The notes under the pieces were generated by a model, which had not been told where the DNA came from, searched no databases, and saw only the letters and a list, made by a program, of their open reading frames with translations. Made by a program: the position numbers and the translations under genes. Positions 37,169-46,240 of a stretch of 64,000 nt of DNA are shown here, in pieces (positions within the stretch are counted from its first letter, which is position 1; each line of letters starts with the position of its first letter). Location of the stretch: contig JBHOQS010000007.1 in assembly GCA_042408875.1 (NCBI GenBank), positions 1 to 64,000 of the forward strand, read 5' to 3'. This stretch comes from JBHOQS01 sp042408875 (GTDB lineage Bacteria > Chloroflexota > UBA11872 > JBHOQS01).

Positions 37169-37195
37169 GGTGTTAGACCGCTACGCCTGCTCAGC

Positions 37196-39634
37196 CTAGC
37201 ATTCCGAGTAGCCACAGCCGTGGCACTTCTTGCACCCCTCCTCATGCACGAGGGTCGCGCAGCCACAGCGCGGACACAGATCGCCGAGCTTCAGAGGCAC
37301 GCTACCAGCCGTGCCATTCACGTGCACTGTGGTGGTGCTTGCGGCCGGGCCGGCCGCGGCGTGTTCCCCGGCCGGCGCCTCATCGCTCTGGTACATGCCC
37401 AGGTGCTCGCCCAGCACCTGGGCGATGGCGTCGGGCAGCGAGCGCACGCGCCTGGGGCCAAAGCCGATCTGGCGGTCGCCGCCGATGCCTGAGAGCTGCT
37501 CGACGATGATACGCAGCCGCTCGCTCTGCGAGAGCGGCGAGGGCACGCGCAGGGTGAGCGAGATAAGCCGCCCGATCGCTTCCGCCACGGCGGCGATGTC
37601 GCTGCCGGCCTTGCCAACGTTCAGGAACACCTCGAACGGCTGGCCATTGCCGTTCTTATTCACCGTCACGAAGGCGGTGCCCAGGGGTGTCTCCGCACGG
37701 TAGGTGACCCCCTCGACCACACGCGGCCGCGGCTTCATGGCCGCGGAGGCCTCGCCCTTCTGCCCCTGCTCGACGTGCGGCCCAGAAAAGCTCTCGGCCG
37801 CGGCGGCCTGCTTCACCTGCTCAGACTCCGGCGCACCCTTGCTCTTGTCGGCGTCGGTGCCCACGTGGAGCACCTGTACCCCCTTGCAGCCATCGCGGAA
37901 GACGGTGATGCCGCGGCACCCCGTCTCGTAGGCGAGGAGATACGCCCGTGCCACATCCTCCACCGTCGCCTCATGGGGTAGGTTGATCGTCTTGGACACG
38001 GCGTTGTCGGTGCCCTTCTGGAAGGCTGCCTGCATCCGCACGTGCCAGTCCGGATGGATTTCGTGGGCAGTGACGAAGGTGCGGCGCACCCGCTCCGGGA
38101 TCTTAGCAGCGATCGCTGGCGGCAGATGCGAGAGCACGCCAGCCTTCGCTACAGCATCCAGGATCTCCTCGGCCTCGTCTGCTGGATAGTGCTCCTTGAC
38201 CCAGCGCTCGAAGATCGGGTTGACGAAGCGCAGATGGCGCTCGCCTACGATGTGGCTGTAGGCGATAGCGAAGAGCGGCTCAATGCCGGACGAGCAGTTG
38301 GCGATGATCGAGATCGTGCCGGTCGGTGCGATGGTCGTCACTGTAGCGTTTCGGAGCGGGCGGTCGTGCTTATAGATCGAGTGTGGCCAGTTCGGGAACG
38401 GGCCGCGCTCCTCCGCCAGGCGAGCCGACTCCTCGTGGCCGATCCGGTTAATAAAGAGCATGATCTCCTCAGCAAGCTGGAGCGCCTCGTTGCTATCGTA
38501 CGGGATGCCCAGCTCCAGTAGGAGATCGGCCCACCCCATCACCCCCAGGCCAATGCGGCGGTTGGCCTTCACCGCGGCATCGATCTCCGGCAGGGGGTAC
38601 GGGTTCACCTCGATCACGTCATCCAGGAAGCGCACCGCCAGCCGGACGGCGCGCTCCAGGGCAGCCCAGTCAATGCGCTGCGCTGGCGGGGCGGTTTCCG
38701 GCACGTCCAGTCGGATGAACTTCTGGAGCGCCAGCGAGCCCAGATTGCAGGCCTCGTTGGGGGCCAGCGGCTGCTCCCCGCAGGGGTTGGTCGCCTCGAT
38801 CTCCCACTCCGGCAGGTCCTGCACCGGGTTGGCCGGGCTCTTGTTGATGCGGTCGATGAACACTACGCCAGGGTCGCCGGTGCGCCAGGCCGCCTGCACC
38901 AGGCGATTGAATACCTCGCGTGCCCGCAGGCGCGCCGTGACCTGCTTGGTGTGGGGGTCGACCAGGTCGTACTCAGTGTCGTTCCGGTACGCCTCCATGA
39001 AGGCGTCGGTGACAGCGACGGAGATGTTGAAATTCGTGATACTGCCGTCTAGCTTACACTCGATGAACTCGAGGATATCCGGGTGGTCGACGCGCAGGAT
39101 GCCCATGTTGGCGCCGCGGCGGGTGCCGCCCTGCTTCACTGCCTCAGTCGCGGCGTTGAACACTCGCAGGAACGAGACCGGGCCGCTGGCCTTTCCGCCG
39201 GTGGTGGCCACGAGGGCATCCTTCGGGCGCAGCCGTGAAAAGGCGAACCCCGTGCCGCCGCCGGACTTATGAATGATAGCCGCCCGCTTCACTGCCTCGA
39301 AGATGCCTTCCAGGCTGTCAGGCACGGGGAGCACATAGCAGGCAGAATACTGTAATCCGTTATTCTTCCCCGCGTTCATCAGGGTGGGGCTGTTGGGCAT
39401 GAAGGTGCCATTGACCATGAACTCGTAGAAGTGGCACGCCAGCTCATGTACCTCGGCCGGGGTTCTCCCCCAGCGCTCCTCCGCCTGGGCGATGCTGCGA
39501 GCCACGCGCCAACACATATCTTCCGGCGTCTCCACGACGCGCTCTCCCTCGCGGCGCAAGTAGCGCTCCCGCAGCACGCGCAGCGCCGGCTCAGACCACG
39601 CCCCTTTGGTAATCGGTCGGCCCAGGTCTAACAT
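37196..39634 (-). CDS. nrdJ: Adenosylcobalamin-dependent ribonucleotide reductase
   Basis: An 812-residue class II reductase. SACYVLPVPDSLEGIF holds the first redox cysteine, and ATNPCGEQPLAPNEACNLGS the radical cysteine. A TSCPD-type domain (VEGVTYRAETPLGTAF) follows near residue 660, and the C-terminus has a cysteine-rich tail (CPRCGCATLVHEEGCKKC). It makes dNTP precursors without oxygen, using B12. The ATG at 39634 has GGAGGAGGAG just upstream; an in-frame start at 39721 would add 29 unrelated residues. Confidence 0.94.
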   Translation of the reverse strand: MLDLGRPITKGAWSEPALRVLRERYLRREGERVVETPEDMCWRVARSIAQAEERWGRTPAEVHELACHFYEFMVNGTFMPNSPTLMNAGKNNGLQYSACYVLPVPDSLEGIFEAVKRAAIIHKSGGGTGFAFSRLRPKDALVATTGGKASGPVSFLRVFNAATEAVKQGGTRRGANMGILRVDHPDILEFIECKLDGSITNFNISVAVTDAFMEAYRNDTEYDLVDPHTKQVTARLRAREVFNRLVQAAWRTGDPGVVFIDRINKSPANPVQDLPEWEIEATNPCGEQPLAPNEACNLGSLALQKFIRLDVPETAPPAQRIDWAALERAVRLAVRFLDDVIEVNPYPLPEIDAAVKANRRIGLGVMGWADLLLELGIPYDSNEALQLAEEIMLFINRIGHEESARLAEERGPFPNWPHSIYKHDRPLRNATVTTIAPTGTISIIANCSSGIEPLFAIAYSHIVGERHLRFVNPIFERWVKEHYPADEAEEILDAVAKAGVLSHLPPAIAAKIPERVRRTFVTAHEIHPDWHVRMQAAFQKGTDNAVSKTINLPHEATVEDVARAYLLAYETGCRGITVFRDGCKGVQVLHVGTDADKSKGAPESEQVKQAAAAESFSGPHVEQGQKGEASAAMKPRPRVVEGVTYRAETPLGTAFVTVNKNGNGQPFEVFLNVGKAGSDIAAVAEAIGRLISLTLRVPSPLSQSERLRIIVEQLSGIGGDRQIGFGPRRVRSLPDAIAQVLGEHLGMYQSDEAPAGEHAAAGPAASTTTVHVNGTAGSVPLKLGDLCPRCGCATLVHEEGCKKCHGCGYSEC

Positions 39635-39724
39635 GCTCCTCCTCCTTGCTCGTCTCACCGGCCCGCTCGAGCAGCCGGCCATCCCCACTATATCTACCTG
39701 GCTGACGCCAGCATAACACAATAT

Positions 39725-40198
39725 CTAGTATCTGTCTAGTGCAACCAGCGGCAGTCTGCCGCTGGTGTCCAGAGGCTCTGCCAGCTGTGGATCCCCTGCC
39801 TGTGCCAGACGCAGGAAGAGAGCGAGGAACCGACGCACGACGTGCTGCTCATCGGCCGGCAGAGCTGGACCAGTGAGCAGGCGGCAGAGTCCCAGCACCA
39901 GCTCCAGTGTTTCGTCGTCCGCGCTGGCCAGCGATGGCGGAAGATACTGCGCTGATGCGACCAGGAGATCGGTCTCGCGCGCGGAAAGCTGCAGGGCCGC
40001 AGCCAGCTTGATAACCGTCTCACGCGTCGTGTGGTGCTGCCCCTTCTTCAGCTTGGTGATGGTGCCCGGATCGATACCGGCGCGCTCGGCCACATCGCTC
40101 TGTCGCACCCCCGGCCGCTCCAGATACCGGCTCAGTAACGCTGCAAGCGTTTCCACAGCGCTCCCCTCGCTCTGACATGCGGTCAGCTTCCCACCCAT
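39725..40198 (-). CDS. XRE-family helix-turn-helix regulator
   Basis: 157 residues. The helix-turn-helix lies near residues 32-60 (RQSDVAERAGIDPGTITKLKKG). A helical C-terminal part of unknown function follows. It sits 90 bp upstream of nrdJ on the same strand, so it may control or be co-transcribed with it; this is inference from position. The first 13 residues could be trimmed by a later GTG start. Confidence 0.8.
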   Translation of the reverse strand: MGGKLTACQSEGSAVETLAALLSRYLERPGVRQSDVAERAGIDPGTITKLKKGQHHTTRETVIKLAAALQLSARETDLLVASAQYLPPSLASADDETLELVLGLCRLLTGPALPADEQHVVRRFLALFLRLAQAGDPQLAEPLDTSGRLPLVALDRY

Positions 40199-40209
40199 AT
40201 CGTTGCCTC

Positions 40210-40265
40210 TGGCGCAACTATATCGTCCGCTGCACCGTCCGGCTCACCCGAGAAAACTTGCGCCA
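40210..40265. promoter_or_regulatory. Candidate operator of the XRE regulator
   Basis: TGGCGCAA (40210-40217) and TTGCGCCA (40258-40265) are inverted copies flanking a minus-strand TATAGT (40222-40217) that could be the -10 of the regulator gene. This layout suggests autoregulation. No good -35 is visible. Confidence 0.4.
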
Positions 40266-40360
40266 TCCGCAATTGCATCTGTTTCAACGGGCAGGCTCGT
40301 TCGAGGTTGCGCGCCAGGCAAGCCGCGCGGGCGCGCAACTTGCCCCATGCTACTCCGCAC

Positions 40361-40387
40361 ATGATCGTGCCTTTATGGCACGATCAT
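40361..40387. repeat. 11-bp inverted repeat
   Basis: ATGATCGTGCC and GGCACGATCAT are perfect arms around TTTAT. It lies in the 500-bp gap 40199-40698 between the XRE gene and a small minus-strand gene, which otherwise shows no gene. Confidence 0.7.
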
Positions 40388-40698
40388 TGATGCCATATTG
40401 GCAGAAATCGAGGGGCAGGAGGAGGTATCGGGGTCACGCAGGCTGCTCCCCGCCGCTAGCTGCGGCATGGACAGCGAGGGCGGTGCCGGCACGCGACATC
40501 ACAGCGCCGTGACGGCGTATGCTGCCTGCCAAGATCTCGACCGCGTGAGTGTCGGGTGCCGGCGACAGGCGTCTACGGCGTCGCTACGATGCGAGCGTTA
40601 TACAGTCCCCAGCGTCGCATGAGGCCGCCGGGCAAAGCCCTGAGCGCTGCTCAGGTTCGCCCGACGGGGAAGAGCGCCGTGGCGCGCTGCAGGCAGGG

Positions 40699-40974
40699 TC
40701 AGGCCAGCGCGCGGAAGACCCGGCTGGAGATGTTGGACACGTGCTCCGGATACTGCGCCATCTCCGTGCGGATGCTCTGCCAGATGGCCGCATCCTGTTC
40801 GTCATCGGTCTCGATCTCCAGGCAGTACCGCGGCGACCCCTCAGCTGCCACCAGCAGGACCGCGCTGCGCACGCCTGGCCTGCGGCGCAGCTCGGCCAGC
40901 CGAGAGGTCAGTTCGAACGTATCGACGTCGTACAGGTCAAAGAAGACCAGGCGCTTCACTGCTGCTACCCTCAC
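40699..40974 (-). CDS. Small protein, unknown
   Basis: 91 residues from a GTG, rich in charged residues, opening KRLVFFDLYDVDTFELTSRL and continuing with alternating strand and helix, which would fit a ferredoxin-like dimeric alpha-beta barrel fold. I do not recognise a family. Composition and codon use look coding. It is isolated in a gene-poor stretch. Confidence 0.55.
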   Translation of the reverse strand: MRVAAVKRLVFFDLYDVDTFELTSRLAELRRRPGVRSAVLLVAAEGSPRYCLEIETDDEQDAAIWQSIRTEMAQYPEHVSNISSRVFRALA

Positions 40975-41312
40975 CGCTTGCTTGAAGGTCGTTGTGCCTG
41001 CCTTGTACCCATCTTGTGCCTGTCTGTGTTACGTGAGAGGAAGCGGCCATGTACTCAAGGCACGGCGGAATGAACATGGAACGCCCTGCGGATGGACCAG
41101 ACATATCACGGAGAAGCTGACGTCCCTCAATGCTGTGCTCACACCCAGCCTGCATTATACAGCGTGGGTTGTGTGCTCCAGAAAGGTCAGGCTGTCCATA
41201 GTACGTGCCGAACGCTGGCATCTTGCCCTGCCTGGCACAGCAATATCTGCACATATGTTGCCATGCCGCCCCGACCATCACCCTGGCTGTATAGGGTAGC
41301 CTGGCTATCGTG

Positions 41313-41318
41313 TATAAT
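41313..41318 (+). promoter_or_regulatory. Perfect -10 box upstream of the binding protein at 41517
   Basis: TATAAT at 41313-41318 lies about 200 bp upstream of the gene. No -35 with normal spacing is evident. The rest of the gap 40975-41516 shows no gene. Confidence 0.35.
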
Positions 41319-41516
41319 GCGTACACGTGCAGTTGTCCGCTGGGACAGGGCCTGTACCGCCCCCGATCAACAGCGGGAGCGGGCAGAGCCTGTCCCGGCG
41401 TTGTGGACAGGCGGCGATATGCGCTTGCTGGAGCTGTGCGTTACGTCTATTATCCTTGCTTGGGTACGTATCACAGCGAATCACAAACTCGAGAGCCAGT
41501 GGCGGAGGAGTTACAC

Positions 41517-42869
41517 ATGCACGGGCAAAGCCTTCTTACGGGAGCGCAGACGCGGCGTCGGGTGCTCACGGGGGTTGTGACAGCGGCAGGTGGGACCGTG
41601 CTGGCTGCCTGCCAGCAGCGCCGGGAAGGCGTCGCTGCTGAGCAGGTCGGCGCACGCGAGGCCCAGCTCGTCGTCTACATGCGCGATGCGGAGCAGGAGG
41701 CGTTCGCCAAGCGCTCGCAGGAGTTCATGGAGAAGTACCCCAAGATCAAAATCGACTTCCAGGGCCTGCCTGATTATTACACCAAGGTCCAGGCTGCCTT
41801 TGCCGGGGGCGTCGGACCGGATGTGTTCTACGCCCATACCTCAAACCTGAAGTACCAGGAGTTCGCTGTCAAGGGCATTGCCGCGCCCATCGACGATATG
41901 CTGGCCAAGAGCAAGGTGGATCTCTCGGCTTACCTGGGCAAGGCGATCGAGGCGCTCAAGCTCGACGGCAAGCTCTACGGCCTGCCGGTACGCGGGCAGT
42001 TCGCCTGGATGTTCCTGTACTACAACAAGCGCATCTTCCAGGAGGCCGGCCTCAATCCCCCTAACCCGAACTGGACCTTTGACGATATCGTCGCTGCGGC
42101 CGAGAAACTCACCATCCGCCGTGGCGATGAGGTGGAGCGCTGGGGCTACTACCACACCTACGGCGGCTACGAAGGTACCGTCGCCTTTGTGCGTAACTTC
42201 AACGGTGAGTTCTTCGATCCGCCGGATGGGCCGGGCAAGCGCTGTACGCTGAACTCCGCGCAGTGCCTGCAAGCCTTCCAGTGGATCTATGACCTCTGGC
42301 ACAAGCGTAAGATCGCCACGCCGACCCTGAACTGGAACCTCTTCGGCGAGGGCAAGATCGCCATGGTGGGTGCTCGGCTGGCCGGCGAGCGCGCCACGGT
42401 GAAGAACGCCGTCAAGGATAACTTCGAATGGACCTTTATCAAGCAGCCCAAGGGCCCGGCTCGCTACGGCGGCTTCCTCTCCACCGATGCGCTAGAGATG
42501 CGCGCTGACACGAAGTACAAACCCGAGGCGTTTGAGGCGCTGGTCTGGTACACCAACCGCGAGAGCGGCATCGCTGCAGCCTTGCAGAGCCAGGGCTCGC
42601 TGACGCCAGGCTTCCGCAAAGACGTGTACTGCTCCCAGGAGCTGCTGAACGACTCGCGCTTCCCGCGCGACGCCATGCAGGCCAACTGCGACAATACGAA
42701 CGTGACCGAGTCGTATACGTATCCGCACAACCTGCGCCTGACCGAGATCGAACCCATCCTGAACAAGTACCTGCCCCAGCTCCAGCGGAACGAGGCGCAG
42801 CCCAGCGCATCCTGGCTGAACGACCTGGCGCGGGAGATCCAGGTCGTGCTCGATATGCCGCGCCTGTGA
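41517..42869 (+). CDS. Family-1 extracellular solute-binding lipoprotein
   Basis: 450 residues from ATG 41517, with GGAGGAG 6 nt upstream. The signal sequence has a twin-arginine-like start (TRRRVLTG) and a lipobox VLAAC, so it is probably a lipoprotein. The mature part has the sugar-binding SBP layout: VVYMRDAEQEAFAKRSQEF, the substrate-cleft stretch KLDGKLYGLPVRGQFAWMFLYYNK, and a C-terminus of helical repeats. It would capture a carbohydrate for an ABC importer, but no permease or ATPase is nearby. Confidence 0.92.
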   Translation: MHGQSLLTGAQTRRRVLTGVVTAAGGTVLAACQQRREGVAAEQVGAREAQLVVYMRDAEQEAFAKRSQEFMEKYPKIKIDFQGLPDYYTKVQAAFAGGVGPDVFYAHTSNLKYQEFAVKGIAAPIDDMLAKSKVDLSAYLGKAIEALKLDGKLYGLPVRGQFAWMFLYYNKRIFQEAGLNPPNPNWTFDDIVAAAEKLTIRRGDEVERWGYYHTYGGYEGTVAFVRNFNGEFFDPPDGPGKRCTLNSAQCLQAFQWIYDLWHKRKIATPTLNWNLFGEGKIAMVGARLAGERATVKNAVKDNFEWTFIKQPKGPARYGGFLSTDALEMRADTKYKPEAFEALVWYTNRESGIAAALQSQGSLTPGFRKDVYCSQELLNDSRFPRDAMQANCDNTNVTESYTYPHNLRLTEIEPILNKYLPQLQRNEAQPSASWLNDLAREIQVVLDMPRL

Positions 42870-42955
42870 GACAGGGCCAGCCTCGCCTCCGGCCCGCCCT
42901 CATTGCTGGGACTCCGGGGCCTCACGGTGGTGGCGCACACGGACCGTGGCCGCTG

Positions 42956-43100
42956 CCCTCTCCCGAGGCTCTGGGAGAGGGCGAGCCGGCCTGGGGGAGG
43001 CTGGCTCCGTTGCGGGTTCCCTTGGAGGGGATGGCTAACGCGTCGTCTCTCCCACCGCGGCGGGCCCGTCTGTAGGAGCGAAGAACTATTCGCCCTTACA
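42956..43100. repeat. REP-like inverted repeats behind the binding-protein gene
   Basis: CCCTCTCCC (42956-42964) pairs with GGGAGAGGG (42973-42981). Further on, 43071-43100 is a near-palindrome with arms TGTAGGAGCGAA and TTCGCCCTTACA (10 of 12 pairs). Both resemble noncoding elements dispersed in many bacterial genomes. The gap 42870-43139 has no gene. Confidence 0.55.
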
Positions 43101-43139
43101 GCCCCAGACCAGTGAGGGGCTGGGGTGAGGGCAGGTGCC

Positions 43140-43727
43140 TCAAGGGCCACTGTTCCATCGCACCTGGATGCAGCGGCGCTCCTCGCGTCTGAACGAGAGG
43201 GTGACCACCGCATAGCGCCGGCCGTGCCGGAGCACAGTGCTCGCCTCGCCGGCTCCGCCGACGTCGACCGGCGAGCCGTCCAGGATCACGGTCACCTGCG
43301 CGGCTGCTAGTGGCACCGGCACGAGCACCGTCAGGCTCTCCACTGGTTCAGCCGCCAGCAGGGTGCAACAAAGCCCCTGCCCGTCCGTGGCATGCTCCAG
43401 GGCCGCCAGGCAAACGCTGCGCCGGGCGGCGTTCCAGTCGAGCCACTGCTCGGCATCGAGGAAGAGCAGGCCGCGATGCCGGCAGTGGGCGAGCACTGCC
43501 TCGAGCCAGGGCAGCGTGGGATACGGCAATGCTCGCCCGCCGCGCAAGAGTACGGGATGAAAATAGGGGTGATAGACGGTGTGGTAGCGCTCGGCTGCCT
43601 CATCGATCTGCGCACACGACCGCGCGATCGCTCCGGCCAGGGGAAGAGCCGGTAGTCCGGTCTTGGACGAAAGCCAGCCGTCATCGGTAGAGAGAGTAGA
43701 TTGCTCGTATAGCTCATGGAGCGTCAT
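43140..43727 (-). CDS. Protein of unknown function, possibly truncated
   Basis: 195 residues. The central stretch YHTVYHPYFHPVLLRGG followed by WLEAVLAHCRHRGLLFLD resembles the C-terminal part of polysaccharide-deacetylase-like domains, and the end is beta-rich. The N-terminus starts abruptly at the equivalent of mid-domain, so this may be the surviving end of a longer enzyme. Its start overlaps the beginning of the binding-protein remnant on the other strand. Function not assigned. Confidence 0.5.
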   Translation of the reverse strand: MTLHELYEQSTLSTDDGWLSSKTGLPALPLAGAIARSCAQIDEAAERYHTVYHPYFHPVLLRGGRALPYPTLPWLEAVLAHCRHRGLLFLDAEQWLDWNAARRSVCLAALEHATDGQGLCCTLLAAEPVESLTVLVPVPLAAAQVTVILDGSPVDVGGAGEASTVLRHGRRYAVVTLSFRREERRCIQVRWNSGP

Positions 43728-43845
43728 GAACGCCCCGCTTCAGCGGGCACTGCGCGGCGAGATCAGCACGCGCGAGGCGATGCAGCAGTCCGCCGCGGAG
43801 TTGAACGCGCTGTTCAGTCGCCGGCCCCCGGAGTGGAGGCTGTAG
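43726..43845 (+). pseudogene. C-terminal remnant of a solute-binding protein
   Basis: The 39 residues from the ATG at 43726 read NAPLQRALRGEISTREAMQQ and continue with a short helix. This matches the last helix of family-1 binding proteins, where LRGEIS..EAL is common. No upstream binding-protein sequence exists in any frame. It looks like the tail of a deleted gene, lying 1 bp before the Gfo/Idh gene. It is too short for certainty. Confidence 0.45.
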
Positions 43846-43846
43846 C

Positions 43847-44989
43847 ATGGCAGGGCAGCATATCCCAGCGAAAGCCCTGCGCGTCGGTGTAGTGGGCCTG
43901 CGCCGCGGCGCAGTGCACGTGGCTGCTTTTCAGGCGCACCCGGCCTCGCAGGTGGTCGTGGTGTGCGATCGGGATGTGCAACGTGCCCATGCCGTGGCGG
44001 CGCGGTACGAGGTACCGCGCGTGGCCGCCCGCTTCGAGGATGTGTTGGAGCGCCGGGACGTTGATATCGTTGTGCTGGCTACGCCGGACACCGAGCACGC
44101 GACGCAGGCGCTGGCTGCGCTCGATGCCGGCAAGCACGTGCTCACTGAGATCCCGATGGCAACCGAGCTAGACGAATGCCGCGCCCTCATCGATGCAGTA
44201 CAGCGCAGCGGCCGGCACCTCCAGATGGCTCAGCAGGTGCGCTGGGCTCCCTATATCCTCGCCGCCAAGCGCCTCATCGACGACGGCGAACTGGGCGAGC
44301 TCTTCTACGCCGAAGGCGAGTACTTCCACAATATCGAAGCCTACCTGAAAGGGCCACAGGGCGAGCGGACCTGGCGGGCAGACAATCCGTACGCTGGCAT
44401 CTTGGGCGGGGGGCCGCACGCCTACGACACGATCCGGTGGCTCACCGGCGTCGAGTTCACCGCGGTGCATGCTTTCAGCAACAAGCCGGCGTCAGGTAGC
44501 CTGGACCGTGTGGCCGACGACTTCTTCGTCGCGCTCTTTAAAGCGCCCGGACGCAGCGGATGCATTGCCAAGGTGGCAGTGGCCAGCGGACTGGCGCGGC
44601 CGTACTGCCTGTACTTTTCAGTCTACGGCACGCAGGGCACCTGGGAGCGCAGCCGGCAGCAGCCGCCGGGCAGTGAGGAGAGCGATGACTATATCTTCCT
44701 GCGTAAGATCCCGAACCTGCGGCAGATGATGCCACTCCCGACGTACCGCTCGCGGTACTACTATTTTGCCGGCCTCAGCAGCGAACTCCCTGCTGGGGTG
44801 GCCCAGGCGTTCGGGCAGCAGGGGCACGGCACACACGATGCGATGCCCGCAGTAGATTTGATCGAGGCGATCCTGCACGACCGGCCGCCGCTTATCAACG
44901 TCTACGAAGCAGCGCACAGCTGCGCCGGGCTGCGCTGCGCCCTGGAGTCCTGCCGTACCGGGCAGCCAGTGCAAATCCCGCAGTTCTAG
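43847..44989 (+). CDS. Gfo/Idh/MocA-family oxidoreductase
   Basis: 380 residues. An N-terminal Rossmann domain (LRVGVVGLRRGAVHVAAF, VLATPDTEHATQALAALDAG) is followed by the alpha/beta substrate domain (GELGELFYAEGEYFHN). The usual catalytic EKP motif reads EIP (LTEIPMATELDE), so the normal lysine is missing, as in members that act by NAD-dependent redox hydrolysis rather than simple dehydrogenation. It probably acts on a sugar or inositol derivative. GGAG lies before the ATG. The threonine-synthase-like gene follows by 15 bp. Confidence 0.85.
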   Translation: MAGQHIPAKALRVGVVGLRRGAVHVAAFQAHPASQVVVVCDRDVQRAHAVAARYEVPRVAARFEDVLERRDVDIVVLATPDTEHATQALAALDAGKHVLTEIPMATELDECRALIDAVQRSGRHLQMAQQVRWAPYILAAKRLIDDGELGELFYAEGEYFHNIEAYLKGPQGERTWRADNPYAGILGGGPHAYDTIRWLTGVEFTAVHAFSNKPASGSLDRVADDFFVALFKAPGRSGCIAKVAVASGLARPYCLYFSVYGTQGTWERSRQQPPGSEESDDYIFLRKIPNLRQMMPLPTYRSRYYYFAGLSSELPAGVAQAFGQQGHGTHDAMPAVDLIEAILHDRPPLINVYEAAHSCAGLRCALESCRTGQPVQIPQF

Positions 44990-45004
44990 AGCCGTGAGGG
45001 CCAG

Positions 45005-46240
45005 ATGCACTTGCACTATCGCACGCGCTGTCTGCGCTGCGGCCAGGAGATCCCGCCGGAGGTTTACCAGTCGCGCTGTCCTGCCTGCCGCGGCCCCCTT
45101 GGCTTCGCGTACGACCTGGAAGGGGTCTCCCTCCCAGAGCTCCCTGCGAGCCTGTGGGATTTTCACCGCCTGCTGCCGGTGCGGGACCTGAGCCGGGTCG
45201 TGACCATGGGCGAGGGCGGGACGCCGCTCCTTCCAGCCCAGGGCGACTACGGCTGCCGGGTGTGGCTCAAAGACGAGAGCCGTAATCCGACCGGCTCGCA
45301 GAAAGACCGTGCCCTGGCCGTGGCGATCACCAAGGCGCGCGAGTTCGGCCTGCGCGCGGCCGCCCTGGCCTCAGCGGGGAGCACCGGGTTGGCCTCAGCG
45401 GCCTACTGCGCCCGCGCCGGGCTTCAGTGCGCCGTACTGGTGACGGCCGGCACCCCGCCGGAGCGGCTGGCGCCGCTGCGGACGTTTGGGGCGCAGGTGC
45501 TGCCGGTGCGCGGTACGATCGAAGATGCCTTCGGGGTGCTGGCGCAAGCGCGCGAACGCCTGGGTCTCTACGAGACCAGCACGTATCGCCTGGCGAACCC
45601 GTACCAGGCCGAGGGAGCCAAGACGATCGGCTATGAGACTGCCCTGGCGATGGGCGGTGCGCCGGACTGGTTCGTGCTGCCGGTCGGCGGTGGAGGGACC
45701 CTGGCCGCAGTCTGGCGCGCCTACACCGAGCTCGCCCGGCTCGGCCAGGTGAGCAGCCTGCCACGCATGGTCTCCGTGCAGCCCGCGCGCTACAACGCGC
45801 TCGAGCTGGCCCTTACCGGCGAGCAGGCGCGCGGCCGGCCGCTGACGGCAGACGAGATCGAGCACCTGCTGCCGCGTGACCCCGGCCCGACAGTGCAGGT
45901 GAAGCTGGCGCACACGGCGCCGCCGGACTGGGAGGATGCCCTGGCCGCACTGCACGAGTCCGGCGGTATCGCCCTGGCGGTGACGGATGAACAGGCTCTG
46001 GAGGCGCAGGAGCAGCTCGGCGCACAGGAAGGCCTGTTCGTGGAGCCGTCGTCGGCTGCGGCGCTGGCCGGCCTGCGCGAGCTCGTGCGCCGTGGGGTCA
46101 TCCAGCGCGATCATACAGCCGTGGTCTGTCTGACCGGTTCGGGGTTCCGCGAGACCAGTGTGCTCCTTCAGGCGCGGCCGCTCGAGCTTGCCGAGCTCAC
46201 CCCTGACGAGGCGCTGGCTGCGCTGGCACGGCTCCGCTAA
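45005..46240 (+). CDS. thrC: Threonine synthase-like PLP enzyme
   Basis: 411 residues. An N-terminal zinc ribbon (CLRCGQEIPP, CPACRGPLGF) precedes the fold-type-II PLP domain with Lys100 in NPTGSQKDRALA and the phosphate-binding loop VGGGGTLAAVW. It most likely converts phosphohomoserine to threonine, but its coupling to a Gfo/Idh gene and distance from hom/thrB leave other beta- or gamma-elimination substrates open. Its TAA overlaps the stop codon of the opposing gene at 46237. Confidence 0.8.
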   Translation: MHLHYRTRCLRCGQEIPPEVYQSRCPACRGPLGFAYDLEGVSLPELPASLWDFHRLLPVRDLSRVVTMGEGGTPLLPAQGDYGCRVWLKDESRNPTGSQKDRALAVAITKAREFGLRAAALASAGSTGLASAAYCARAGLQCAVLVTAGTPPERLAPLRTFGAQVLPVRGTIEDAFGVLAQARERLGLYETSTYRLANPYQAEGAKTIGYETALAMGGAPDWFVLPVGGGGTLAAVWRAYTELARLGQVSSLPRMVSVQPARYNALELALTGEQARGRPLTADEIEHLLPRDPGPTVQVKLAHTAPPDWEDALAALHESGGIALAVTDEQALEAQEQLGAQEGLFVEPSSAAALAGLRELVRRGVIQRDHTAVVCLTGSGFRETSVLLQARPLELAELTPDEALAALARLR

